This document shows positions 6,994 through 12,811 of a DNA stretch of 15,052 bases, in pieces; positions within the stretch are counted from its first letter, which is position 1; the number at the start of each line of letters is the position of its first letter. Below the pieces are notes generated by a model. It was not told the origin of the DNA and made no database searches. It worked only from the letters and a program-made list of their open reading frames with translations. The stretch comes from an uncultured Adlercreutzia sp. Lineage in GTDB: Bacteria; Actinomycetota; Coriobacteriia; Coriobacteriales; Eggerthellaceae. Made by a program: the position numbers and the translations under genes. The stretch covers positions 1 to 15,052 of the forward strand of contig CABSMC010000067.1 in NCBI GenBank assembly GCA_902478715.1, written 5' to 3'.

Positions 6994-8361
6994 TCACGGC
7001 TTCTTCACGACAAGGCGCGCCCGCGCCGCCGAAGTCGCGCGCTTCAGAATGCCGGTGGCCCCGCGCCCGTACAATCCCATATCGCGGCCGAGGGAGAAGG
7101 AGACGGCCACGGCCAAAGCGAACGCGGGCGCAGCGGCCCAGCCGAAAATCTCGCAGCCCATGAGGAAGGCGGTCACCGGGCAGCGGCTCATGGCGGCGAA
7201 GAAGGCGACGAGCCCCACAGCCGCCGAGAAGGCCGGATCGCCCTGGGTCATGACCGTGCAGCTCGCGCCGAGCAGCGCGCCCACGGTGAAGGTGGGCATG
7301 ATCTCGCCGCCGCGCAGCCAAAGCCCGAGGCACACGATGGTGAGCAGCGCCTTCACGGCGAAAGTCCACCCGCCGGCGCGGCCGGCCAGAGCGTCGGAGA
7401 GCAGGTTGGCGCCCGTGCCCTCGAACCCGCGCCAATCGAACAGCATGACCAGCACCGCCATGAGCACGCCGCCCAGGGCCGCCCACAGATAGTAGTTCTG
7501 CGAGATGCGCTTGGTGAGGCGCTGGGCGCCGTCGATGATTTGAATGTAGACGGTTCCCACCAGGGCGCAGGCGACGGCGATCACGACGCATTGGCCGACA
7601 ACGGGCCACGACAGCGCAGGCAGCGGCACCTTGGGGATGACATCGCCGATGCCGATGATGCTCGCCAAGCCGAAGGCCACGAAGCACGCCAGCAGCATGA
7701 AGGGCGCATGCCGCCAAACCGAGCGGTCGTAGCGAGAGAGCTCGACGACGAAGGCCGTCGACCCCAAGGGCGCGAAGAACAGCGCCGCGAAGCACGCTGC
7801 CATGCCGCAGGAGGCGGCATAGGCGTGCACGCCGCCGCTGGCGGCTGCGCCTCCGGCGTTGCCTGCGCCTTTGCTTGCGCCCGCGCTCCCAACCGCGCCG
7901 TCACCGCCGTCTGCGCCACCTGCGCCGTCGGCGCGGCTTCCGCCCTTCCAAACCCCCGTCATGGGCCGCAGCTTCAAAGGGCGCGCGACAAGGTCGCCCA
8001 GCGAGGCCCCCATGTGCAGGGCGGCCGCCTCCTTGCCCACCGAGGCGCCTCCGAGAATGGAAAGCGCCGTGCCGAGCAGAATGCCTGGGGCGAGCGCGGG
8101 CGAGATGGGGCGATCGGCGCAGATATCGTTTATCACCGTGTGCGTCGTGGTGTCCAGCGGAAGCTTCAGGGCGCGGTACAGCAGAAGGCTCGCCACCGCG
8201 AAAATGGGCAGAAGGTACAGCAGCCAGCCATGGGCGCAAACGAGATCGTAGGCCCAGCCGACAACGAGGCACAGCACCACCGAGGCCGCCGCCCCCACGA
8301 CACCGACGGCCACGGCGAACACCCCGTGGCGCAGCACCTGCGCTCTCGCTGCCCCTTTCAC
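6994..8361 (-). CDS. CLC-family anion channel/antiporter, resembling the CLC-F branch
   Basis: CLC proteins move chloride or fluoride across the membrane, many in exchange for protons. The 455-residue product is strongly hydrophobic with about ten membrane segments. GASVGKEAAALHMG (105-118) matches the GxEGP region with gating Glu111; GGEIMPTFTVGALLG (351-365) matches the GxFxP region; FFAPLGSTAFVVEL (195-208) and a C-terminal LYGRG complete the pattern. GGExxP and the MGCEIFG stretch resemble fluoride-exporting CLC-F proteins, but substrate is not proven. Residues 136-178 form a Gly/Ala/Asp-rich insert unusual for the family. The frame also has a GTG at 8382, but GTG at 8361 is chosen for its perfect AGGAGG 6 nt upstream. 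The gene sits between DUF177 and rpmF, which are usually adjacent. Confidence 0.85.
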   Translation of the reverse strand: MKGAARAQVLRHGVFAVAVGVVGAAASVVLCLVVGWAYDLVCAHGWLLYLLPIFAVASLLLYRALKLPLDTTTHTVINDICADRPISPALAPGILLGTALSILGGASVGKEAAALHMGASLGDLVARPLKLRPMTGVWKGGSRADGAGGADGGDGAVGSAGASKGAGNAGGAAASGGVHAYAASCGMAACFAALFFAPLGSTAFVVELSRYDRSVWRHAPFMLLACFVAFGLASIIGIGDVIPKVPLPALSWPVVGQCVVIAVACALVGTVYIQIIDGAQRLTKRISQNYYLWAALGGVLMAVLVMLFDWRGFEGTGANLLSDALAGRAGGWTFAVKALLTIVCLGLWLRGGEIMPTFTVGALLGASCTVMTQGDPAFSAAVGLVAFFAAMSRCPVTAFLMGCEIFGWAAAPAFALAVAVSFSLGRDMGLYGRGATGILKRATSAARARLVVKKP

Positions 8362-8367
8362 CGCATG

Positions 8368-8373
8368 CCTCCT
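8368..8373 (-). promoter_or_regulatory. Consensus Shine-Dalgarno of the CLC gene
   Basis: AGGAGG on the minus strand, 6 nt before GTG at 8361. It lies inside the longer open frame that begins at GTG 8382, so it decides for the shorter start. Confidence 0.8.
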
Positions 8374-8432
8374 CGCTTTCACGCATCCGAACCGTACGGG
8401 ACAACTTTAGACGACCTTTCGCACTCATAGCC

Positions 8433-8470
8433 CGAAGGGCGGCGAAGCGTTTCCGCCGCGCCGCCCTTCG
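8433..8470 (-). other. Perfect 12-bp inverted repeat between DUF177 and CLC genes
   Basis: Arms CGAAGGGCGGCG (8433-8444) and CGCCGCCCTTCG (8459-8470) around a 14-nt loop, 27 nt after the DUF177 stop. The stem is strong enough for a terminator, but neither side has a U-tract. It could be an inefficient or factor-assisted terminator, or an mRNA 3'-end barrier separating CLC from the upstream gene. Confidence 0.5.
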
Positions 8471-8497
8471 TTGAAAAGCCGTTATGGACCAGATCTT

Positions 8498-9055
8498 CTA
8501 CTTGTCGCCGAAGTCGAAGTTCTTGAGGGCCGCGAACGGGCTCGCCTCCACGTCTGCCTCGTCGCGGGAGCAGCCGCAGGGCCCCTCGTTTAAGTTAGCG
8601 CCGCACCGGGGGCACAGCCCCTTGCAGTCGTCGTCGCACAGGGGCACGAGCGGCACCTCGAGCAGCAGGGCCGCCACGATGAGCGGCACCAGATCGATCT
8701 TGCGGTTGTCGGGCAGGAGGTCGAACTCGTCGCCTTCCATATCCTCCGGCGTCTCCGCTTCCTCCTCGCCGCCGATGAGGAAGTATCCCTCGATGTCGCC
8801 CTCCAAGCCGTAGGTCACGTCCTCCAGGCAGCGGGCGCACTGGGTCGTGGCGTCGCCTGCGGCCGTGCCCTGGATGAGGATGGCGTCGCCGGTGTTGGTG
8901 GCCTCCACCGACCAGGAGACGGGCGCCGCGAAGGTGTAGGTGTCCGGGCCGGCGGCCAGCTCGGCCAGATCGAGCGCTCCTTCGAAATGCCGGGTCGCCG
9001 CCGTCTCCAGCAGCGCCTCGGGAATGGCGATAATCGCCGTGGCATCCGTAGCCAT
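8498..9055 (-). CDS. DUF177 (YceD-like) protein
   Basis: The 185-residue product belongs to the DUF177/YceD family, a broadly conserved gene next to rpmF implicated in 23S rRNA metabolism in plants and bacteria. The C-terminal half carries the family hallmark LEVPLVPLCDDDCKGLCPRCGANLN. Cys73 and Cys76 (CARC), Cys140, 144, 148 and 151, plus CGC at 160-162, could bind metal. A highly acidic stretch lies at about 96-112. The frame reaches back to an ATG at 9082, but ATG at 9055 is preferred, with AGGA 8 nt upstream, and the longer start would run through the palindrome array. Family assignment is firm; molecular role is not settled. Confidence 0.9.
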   Translation of the reverse strand: MATDATAIIAIPEALLETAATRHFEGALDLAELAAGPDTYTFAAPVSWSVEATNTGDAILIQGTAAGDATTQCARCLEDVTYGLEGDIEGYFLIGGEEEAETPEDMEGDEFDLLPDNRKIDLVPLIVAALLLEVPLVPLCDDDCKGLCPRCGANLNEGPCGCSRDEADVEASPFAALKNFDFGDK

Positions 9056-9071
9056 TTTCTCATTCCTTTCC

Positions 9072-9201
9072 GTAAATGCCACTTCGACCCCGAAATGGCA
9101 TGCGAGCCGTCACGAAAACGGCCCTTTTTGACTCAAATCGTGCCATTTCGGCCATGAAGTGGCATCGTCACATGCCATTTCTAGGTCGAAGTGGCATTTA
9201 C
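9072..9201. repeat. Array of three 24-bp imperfect palindromes within a perfect 18-bp inverted repeat
   Basis: Units lie at 9077-9100, 9141-9164 and 9173-9196. Each is TGCCAYTTC, six variable bases, then GAARTGGCA, so six copies of one half-site alternate in orientation. Unit starts are 64 and 32 bp apart. Long-range pairing is also perfect: 9072-9089 with 9184-9201 (18 bp), and 9090-9100 with 9141-9151 (11 bp). In the DUF177 leader, unit 1 closes with a U-G wobble and ends 21 nt before the start codon. The symmetry and phasing suggest operators for a dimeric regulator or a switching RNA leader. No family match is known to me. Confidence 0.8.
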
Positions 9202-9205
9202 TTCC

Positions 9206-9236
9206 AAAAAAGAAGACGCGCCACAGACGGCGCGCC
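9206..9236 (-). terminator. Intrinsic terminator of the SepIVA-like gene
   Basis: On the minus strand GGCGCGCC (9229-9236) pairs with GGCGCGTC (9215-9222) through 8 bp including one G-U pair, around a 6-nt loop, followed by TTCTTTTTT. It sits 34 bp after the stop codon at 9271. This is a textbook Rho-independent terminator. Confidence 0.88.
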
Positions 9237-9270
9237 CTCGTCACTTGCTTGTTTACTGGCGCCACGCAGC

Positions 9271-9729
9271 CTAGCGGGCGGCGTTCAGGCGATCGCGGCA
9301 GCGGCGCGTGTTGTTCAGCAGCGTGTCGAGGCTCTGCTCGATGTGCCCGAACACCTCGTCGGCGTAGTCCTCGGCACCGGCACGGGTCTGGCGCTCCAGC
9401 TCGCGGGCATCGGCCAGAATGGTATCGGCCTGCTGCTGGGAGATGCGCACGATCTCCTGCTCGGAGGCGATGGTGATGGCCTGGCTGCGGGCATCCTCGA
9501 TCATGCGGTTGGCCTCGACCTCGGCGTCGTCCAGAAGGCTCTGGCGCTCGCGCACGATCTGGCGGGCCTGGGAGAACTCCGCCGGGAACAGGTCGCGGAT
9601 CTCGTCCATGATGTCGAAGGCGGCGGCGATATCGACCTGGCGAAGGTTATTCTTGCCGAAGACCGGCTTCGAGTCCTCCAAGAGGATCGAGAGCTCTTCG
9701 AGCAGCCCAAGTACTCCGGTTTCGTCCAT
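9271..9729 (-). CDS. DivIVA-like coiled-coil protein, probable SepIVA relative
   Basis: The 152-residue soluble protein starts with a short globular segment, LGLLEELSILLEDSKPVFGKNNLRQVDI, followed by DIMDEIRDLFPAEFSQARQIVRERQSLLDDAEVEANRMIEDARSQA and continuous helix. This matches, by memory of the family, mycobacterial SepIVA (Rv2927c), a DivIVA-domain protein linked to septation and envelope growth. There too the gene lies next to a DUF177 gene upstream of rnc and smc, which supports the call. Automatic annotation often names such proteins F0 ATP synthase subunit b because of the Ala/Glu/Arg helix. It is shorter than SepIVA, with a reduced coiled coil. ATG at 9729 follows AAGGA by 5 nt. Family call is likely; cell role is inferred. 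Confidence 0.65.
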   Translation of the reverse strand: MDETGVLGLLEELSILLEDSKPVFGKNNLRQVDIAAAFDIMDEIRDLFPAEFSQARQIVRERQSLLDDAEVEANRMIEDARSQAITIASEQEIVRISQQQADTILADARELERQTRAGAEDYADEVFGHIEQSLDTLLNNTRRCRDRLNAAR

Positions 9730-9813
9730 GTTGTTCCTTCCTGACTATATCGCATCGCCCCACGGCCCCATTTGGACACGCGCGGACAGACGTCGTGCAC
9801 GCTAAGTTTTACC

Positions 9814-9822
9814 ATTCTACCA
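9814..9822 (-). promoter_or_regulatory. Possible extended -10 promoter for the SepIVA-like gene
   Basis: TAGAAT (9814-9819, minus strand) preceded by TGG gives an extended -10 element in the 120-bp AT-rich gap after rsmD. The -35 at 17 bp (ATTCCA) is poor. A start near 9807 would give a leader of about 78 nt. Confidence 0.35.
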
Positions 9823-9849
9823 TGATGGAAAAACTATGGAATACCCCCC

Positions 9850-10434
9850 TCATTCCGTGCACAAACGCTCCAAAAGATCGAGGGTGGTGTCGCCGAAGTG
9901 GCGACGGGAGGCTATTTCGTAGCGGGACGTTTCGGCCAGCGCCTCCACGGCATCGTCGTCGGAGGCGTCGTGCTCGTAGCTGACAATGAGGTCGTCAGCC
10001 AGGGCGCCTGCGTCGCCAAGGCGGCCGAGGAGGCCGAAGATCTCCGCCGGATCGGTGGCGTAGGGAGGATCAAGGAAGACGAGGTCGAAGGGACGCCCGG
10101 GCGCCGCCACACCGCGCTTGAGGACATCGCCGCGCACGAGGCGCGCCCGATCGCGGCCGAGGCGCAGGGTGGCGATGTTGCGCTCGATGACGGCGGCGGC
10201 GTCCCGGTCGCGCTCGCAGAGCACGGCCGTATCGGCGCCGCGGGAAAGAGCCTCCAGGGACAGGGCCCCCGACCCCGCGAAGGCGTCCAGCACCACCGCG
10301 CCGTCGAGGCCGTCGCGCAGGGAAACGAGCGCGCTCATGAGCGACTCGCGGACGCGGTCGGTGGTGGGGCGGGTGCCGTCGCCTCTGGGGGCGTCCAGCT
10401 TGCGGCCCCGGAATTCTCCGGCAATGATGCGCAT
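9850..10434 (-). CDS. rsmD: 16S rRNA (guanine966-N2)-methyltransferase RsmD
   Basis: RsmD methylates G966 of 16S rRNA in the 30S particle using S-adenosylmethionine. The 194-residue product has the family N-terminus MRIIAGEFRGRKL, the RPTTDRVRESL stretch, the SAM-binding VLDAFAGSGALSLEALSRGA, and the catalytic DPPY within VFLDPPYAT. The ATG at 10434 is chosen over the in-frame TTG at 10440: it follows AGGAGG (10441-10446) by 6 nt, and this Shine-Dalgarno is embedded in the last codons of recG. The start lies 2 nt after the recG stop, so the two are translated together. The gene that often follows, coaD, is absent here. Confidence 0.96.
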   Translation of the reverse strand: MRIIAGEFRGRKLDAPRGDGTRPTTDRVRESLMSALVSLRDGLDGAVVLDAFAGSGALSLEALSRGADTAVLCERDRDAAAVIERNIATLRLGRDRARLVRGDVLKRGVAAPGRPFDLVFLDPPYATDPAEIFGLLGRLGDAGALADDLIVSYEHDASDDDAVEALAETSRYEIASRRHFGDTTLDLLERLCTE

Positions 10435-10436
10435 AA

Positions 10437-12620
10437 TCAACCTCCTACGATGGCGGACTCGTGGGCGAAGGCGAGGCGGACCTCGCGGGCCAGGGCGACA
10501 TGATCGGGCTCCTCCAGGTTCGGATCCACTTCCAGAAGGGCCTGGGCATCGGCGCGGGCGGCCTCGATGATGGCGCCGTCGCGCATGATGTTCACGAGCT
10601 TCAGCCCGCTGGCGCCGTGCTGGCGATTCCCGAGGATATCGCCCTCGCGGCGCAAAGACAGATCGAAGGCGGCCAGCTCGAAGCCGTCGTCGGTGCTCTC
10701 CATGGCCGCCAGGCGCGCGAGCGACTCCTCGCGCTGGGAAGCGGAGACGAGAAACACCTCGGCCGCCTTCTCGCCGCGGCCCACGCGCCCGCGCAACTGG
10801 TGCAGCTGGGCGAGCCCGAAGCGGTCGGCGTCCTGGACGATCATGACCGTGGCGTTGGGAACATCGACGCCCACCTCGATGACCGTCGTGGCCACGAGCA
10901 CCTGGATCTCGCCTTTGCGGAACTGCTCCATGACCTCGCGCTTGGCCTCAGCGCCCATGCCGCCGTGAAGCAGCCCCACCGTCCAGTCGGCGAAGGTGGT
11001 GCGCTGCAGCATCTCGGCCTCGCGGGTAGCCGCCGTCACATCGTCGCCGGACAAGTCGGCATCGTCCTCGATGGCCACGGCTGGATGGTACTCCTCCCCC
11101 GCCGCATCGGCCTCGCGCGCGCGTCCCGCCGCCTTGGCATCGCGGGCGTCAGCGTCTTTGCCCACGAGCGGGCAGACGACGAACACCTGCTCGCCGCGCC
11201 CGAGCGCCTCGCGGGCCGCCTCGAAGGCGTCTCCCTGCTGTTCGCGGGAGAGCACCCGCGTCGTGCGCCGCGCGCTGTCGTGGGGGCGGTGCTTGATATA
11301 GGACAAGGTGAGATTGCCGTAGAGCGCGAGCGCCAAGGTGCGCGGGATGGGCGTGGCCGTCAGGTACAGCGCGTCAGGCGCCTCGCCTTTTTCCAGAAGC
11401 TTCGCCCGCTGGTCGACGCCGAAGCGGTGCTGCTCGTCGATGACCGCCAGGGTGAGGTTGCGCGGCACGACGTCGTCGGAGAGCAGCGCGTGAGTGCCGA
11501 TGAGCACGTCCACCTCCCCGGAGGCGAAGCCCTCCACGATAGCGGCCCGCTCGCCAGCGGGCGTGGATCCCGTGAGCAGGGCGACGCGTACCCCGGCGCC
11601 TTCCAAACGCTCGCCCAGGCCCTCCATGTGCTGGCGGGCGAGTACCTCGGTGGGAGCGAGGAGCATGGCCTGCCCCTCAGAATCGGCGGCGGCGGCCAGG
11701 GCATGACCGGCCACGACGGTCTTGCCGGTGCCCACATCGCCCAAAAGCATGTGGTTGGCCACCGTCGGCGCGGCAAGGGCGGAAAGAATCTCGTCGCGGG
11801 CCCGCTGCTGCTCGCCGGTGAGCTCGAAGGGAAGCGAGGAGGCGAAAGCGGCAAGCCGCGGGCCGTCCACCACGTGGGCGTGGGGCACGCACCCGGCGCT
11901 GCGGGCGGCGCCCTCCTGCATGAGGAACAGCTCCAGGTACAGCAGTTCTTCGTAGACGAGCCGGCGCCGCGCCTCGTCGGCCTCGGGCATCGTGCGCGGG
12001 AAGTGGATGGCGCGCAGCGCGGCGTTACGGCTCATGAGCCGGTAGCGCAGGCGCAGCCCCAGAGGCAGCGGGTCGAAGAGTCCCTCGGCGGCTTCCAATC
12101 CGTTGGCCACGATGCGGCGCACCCAGGCCGCCGTGAGCTTCTCGGTGGCCGGATGCACCGGCACCACCGAGCCGGCGACCTCCTCCCCTTCCCCGATCAC
12201 CTCGATGAAGGGGTTGGTCATGCGCTTGTAGCCGTAGTCGAAGGTCACCTTGCCCGAGACGGCCACGGCATCCCCCGCCTTCACCTGGTCCATCAGCCAC
12301 GGCTGGCGAAAGCAGGTGACTATAAGGATGCCCGTGCCGTCCACAAGCGCGATCTCCACGAGCTTGAGATTGTAGCGGGGCTTCTTCAGCTTGATCTCGT
12401 GAACGGTGCCGCGAATGGTGCAGACCTCCCCGATACGAGCGGTACCGCAGGTCTCCACCTGGGAAAGGTCGATGTAGGATCGGGGGAAGTGCGTCAGCAA
12501 ATCGCGCAGCGTGCGCACGCCGAGCTTCTCGAGCGCCGCAGCCCGCGCAGGGCTGACCAGACGAACCCGGGACACGGGCTCGTCCAACGAGAGCGTAGCT
12601 TTTTCCCGATCAATGGGCAA
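10437..12620 (-). CDS. recG: ATP-dependent DNA helicase RecG
   Basis: RecG is a branched-DNA translocase that remodels stalled replication forks, D-loops and R-loops. The 727-residue protein has the N-terminal wedge/OB domain (about 60-145), helicase domain 1 with Walker A GDVGTGKT (294-301) and DEQH box (395-398), TATPIPRT (421-428), and domain 2 with VATTVIEVGVDVPNA and QLRGRVGRG (607-616). The C-terminal motif reads LRREGDILGNRQHG, the actinobacterial form. An acidic insert at about 489-540 lies between VVCPLVG and the next helicase motif. The start is TTG at 12620, supported by AAGGAA 6 nt upstream; no in-frame ATG fits the conserved N-terminus. It precedes rsmD by 2 nt. Confidence 0.97.
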   Translation of the reverse strand: MPIDREKATLSLDEPVSRVRLVSPARAAALEKLGVRTLRDLLTHFPRSYIDLSQVETCGTARIGEVCTIRGTVHEIKLKKPRYNLKLVEIALVDGTGILIVTCFRQPWLMDQVKAGDAVAVSGKVTFDYGYKRMTNPFIEVIGEGEEVAGSVVPVHPATEKLTAAWVRRIVANGLEAAEGLFDPLPLGLRLRYRLMSRNAALRAIHFPRTMPEADEARRRLVYEELLYLELFLMQEGAARSAGCVPHAHVVDGPRLAAFASSLPFELTGEQQRARDEILSALAAPTVANHMLLGDVGTGKTVVAGHALAAAADSEGQAMLLAPTEVLARQHMEGLGERLEGAGVRVALLTGSTPAGERAAIVEGFASGEVDVLIGTHALLSDDVVPRNLTLAVIDEQHRFGVDQRAKLLEKGEAPDALYLTATPIPRTLALALYGNLTLSYIKHRPHDSARRTTRVLSREQQGDAFEAAREALGRGEQVFVVCPLVGKDADARDAKAAGRAREADAAGEEYHPAVAIEDDADLSGDDVTAATREAEMLQRTTFADWTVGLLHGGMGAEAKREVMEQFRKGEIQVLVATTVIEVGVDVPNATVMIVQDADRFGLAQLHQLRGRVGRGEKAAEVFLVSASQREESLARLAAMESTDDGFELAAFDLSLRREGDILGNRQHGASGLKLVNIMRDGAIIEAARADAQALLEVDPNLEEPDHVALAREVRLAFAHESAIVGG

Positions 12621-12650
12621 ACTATCTTCCTTCTATTATGGCAAAGCCAA

Positions 12651-12790
12651 ACGCGAGATGGACGGCGTGTTCACCAAGCGAGTTCCGCAGATGGTATCGA
12701 AGGCGGCTTATGCTGGGGAGACGATGCCCTTAACGCCTTCGATACCAGCGAGGACTGTCTGAGCGACTGAACATGCCGTCCAGCTCGCGT
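12651..12790. repeat. Long imperfect inverted repeat between the FakA-like gene and recG
   Basis: Two ~55-bp copies face each other. Outer arms 12651-12673 and 12768-12790 match at 21 of 23 positions; inner arms 12692-12705 and 12734-12747 match at 14 of 14. The 18- and 20-nt middles are unrelated, and a 28-nt loop joins the copies. No flanking target duplication and no U-tract were seen. It fills most of the 191-bp gap and ends 18 nt before the recG Shine-Dalgarno. It could be a miniature mobile element remnant, a REP-like element or an mRNA rod structure. Confidence 0.75.
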
Positions 12791-12811
12791 CCCGGGAGAG
12801 CTTCAAGCAGA

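Larger units (their letters stand above)
9056..9270 (-). other. 215-bp non-coding gap with palindrome array and terminator
   Basis: This gap between the SepIVA-like gene and DUF177 holds an intrinsic terminator (9206-9236), three related 24-bp palindromes (9077-9196) and the DUF177 Shine-Dalgarno. The terminator implies that DUF177 needs its own promoter here. No convincing -35/-10 pair was found; TTGAGT at 9132-9137 is the best -35 candidate but has no partner. Confidence 0.6.

Noticed and set aside
6439..8430. Plus-strand open frame opposite plsX start, rpmF and the CLC gene
   Set aside because: It runs antisense across three recognisable genes and has biased Ala/Arg/His/Gly composition without any family motif.
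8383..8497. Fluoride riboswitch upstream of the CLC-F-like gene
   Set aside because: The region contains one perfect hairpin but I could not match the conserved fluoride aptamer pseudoknot sequences.
9077..9196. Palindrome array as a CRISPR
   Set aside because: Units are palindromic operator-like sites at 64- and 32-bp intervals with 40- and 8-bp gaps, only three copies, and no cas genes are present.
12635..12640. CATAAT as a -10 element for recG
   Set aside because: Although preceded by TGC, there is no -35 and the transcript would start inside or next to the Shine-Dalgarno sequence.
10461..12770. Plus-strand open frame opposite recG
   Set aside because: Antisense shadow of recG; it also runs through the inverted repeat without any coding signature.
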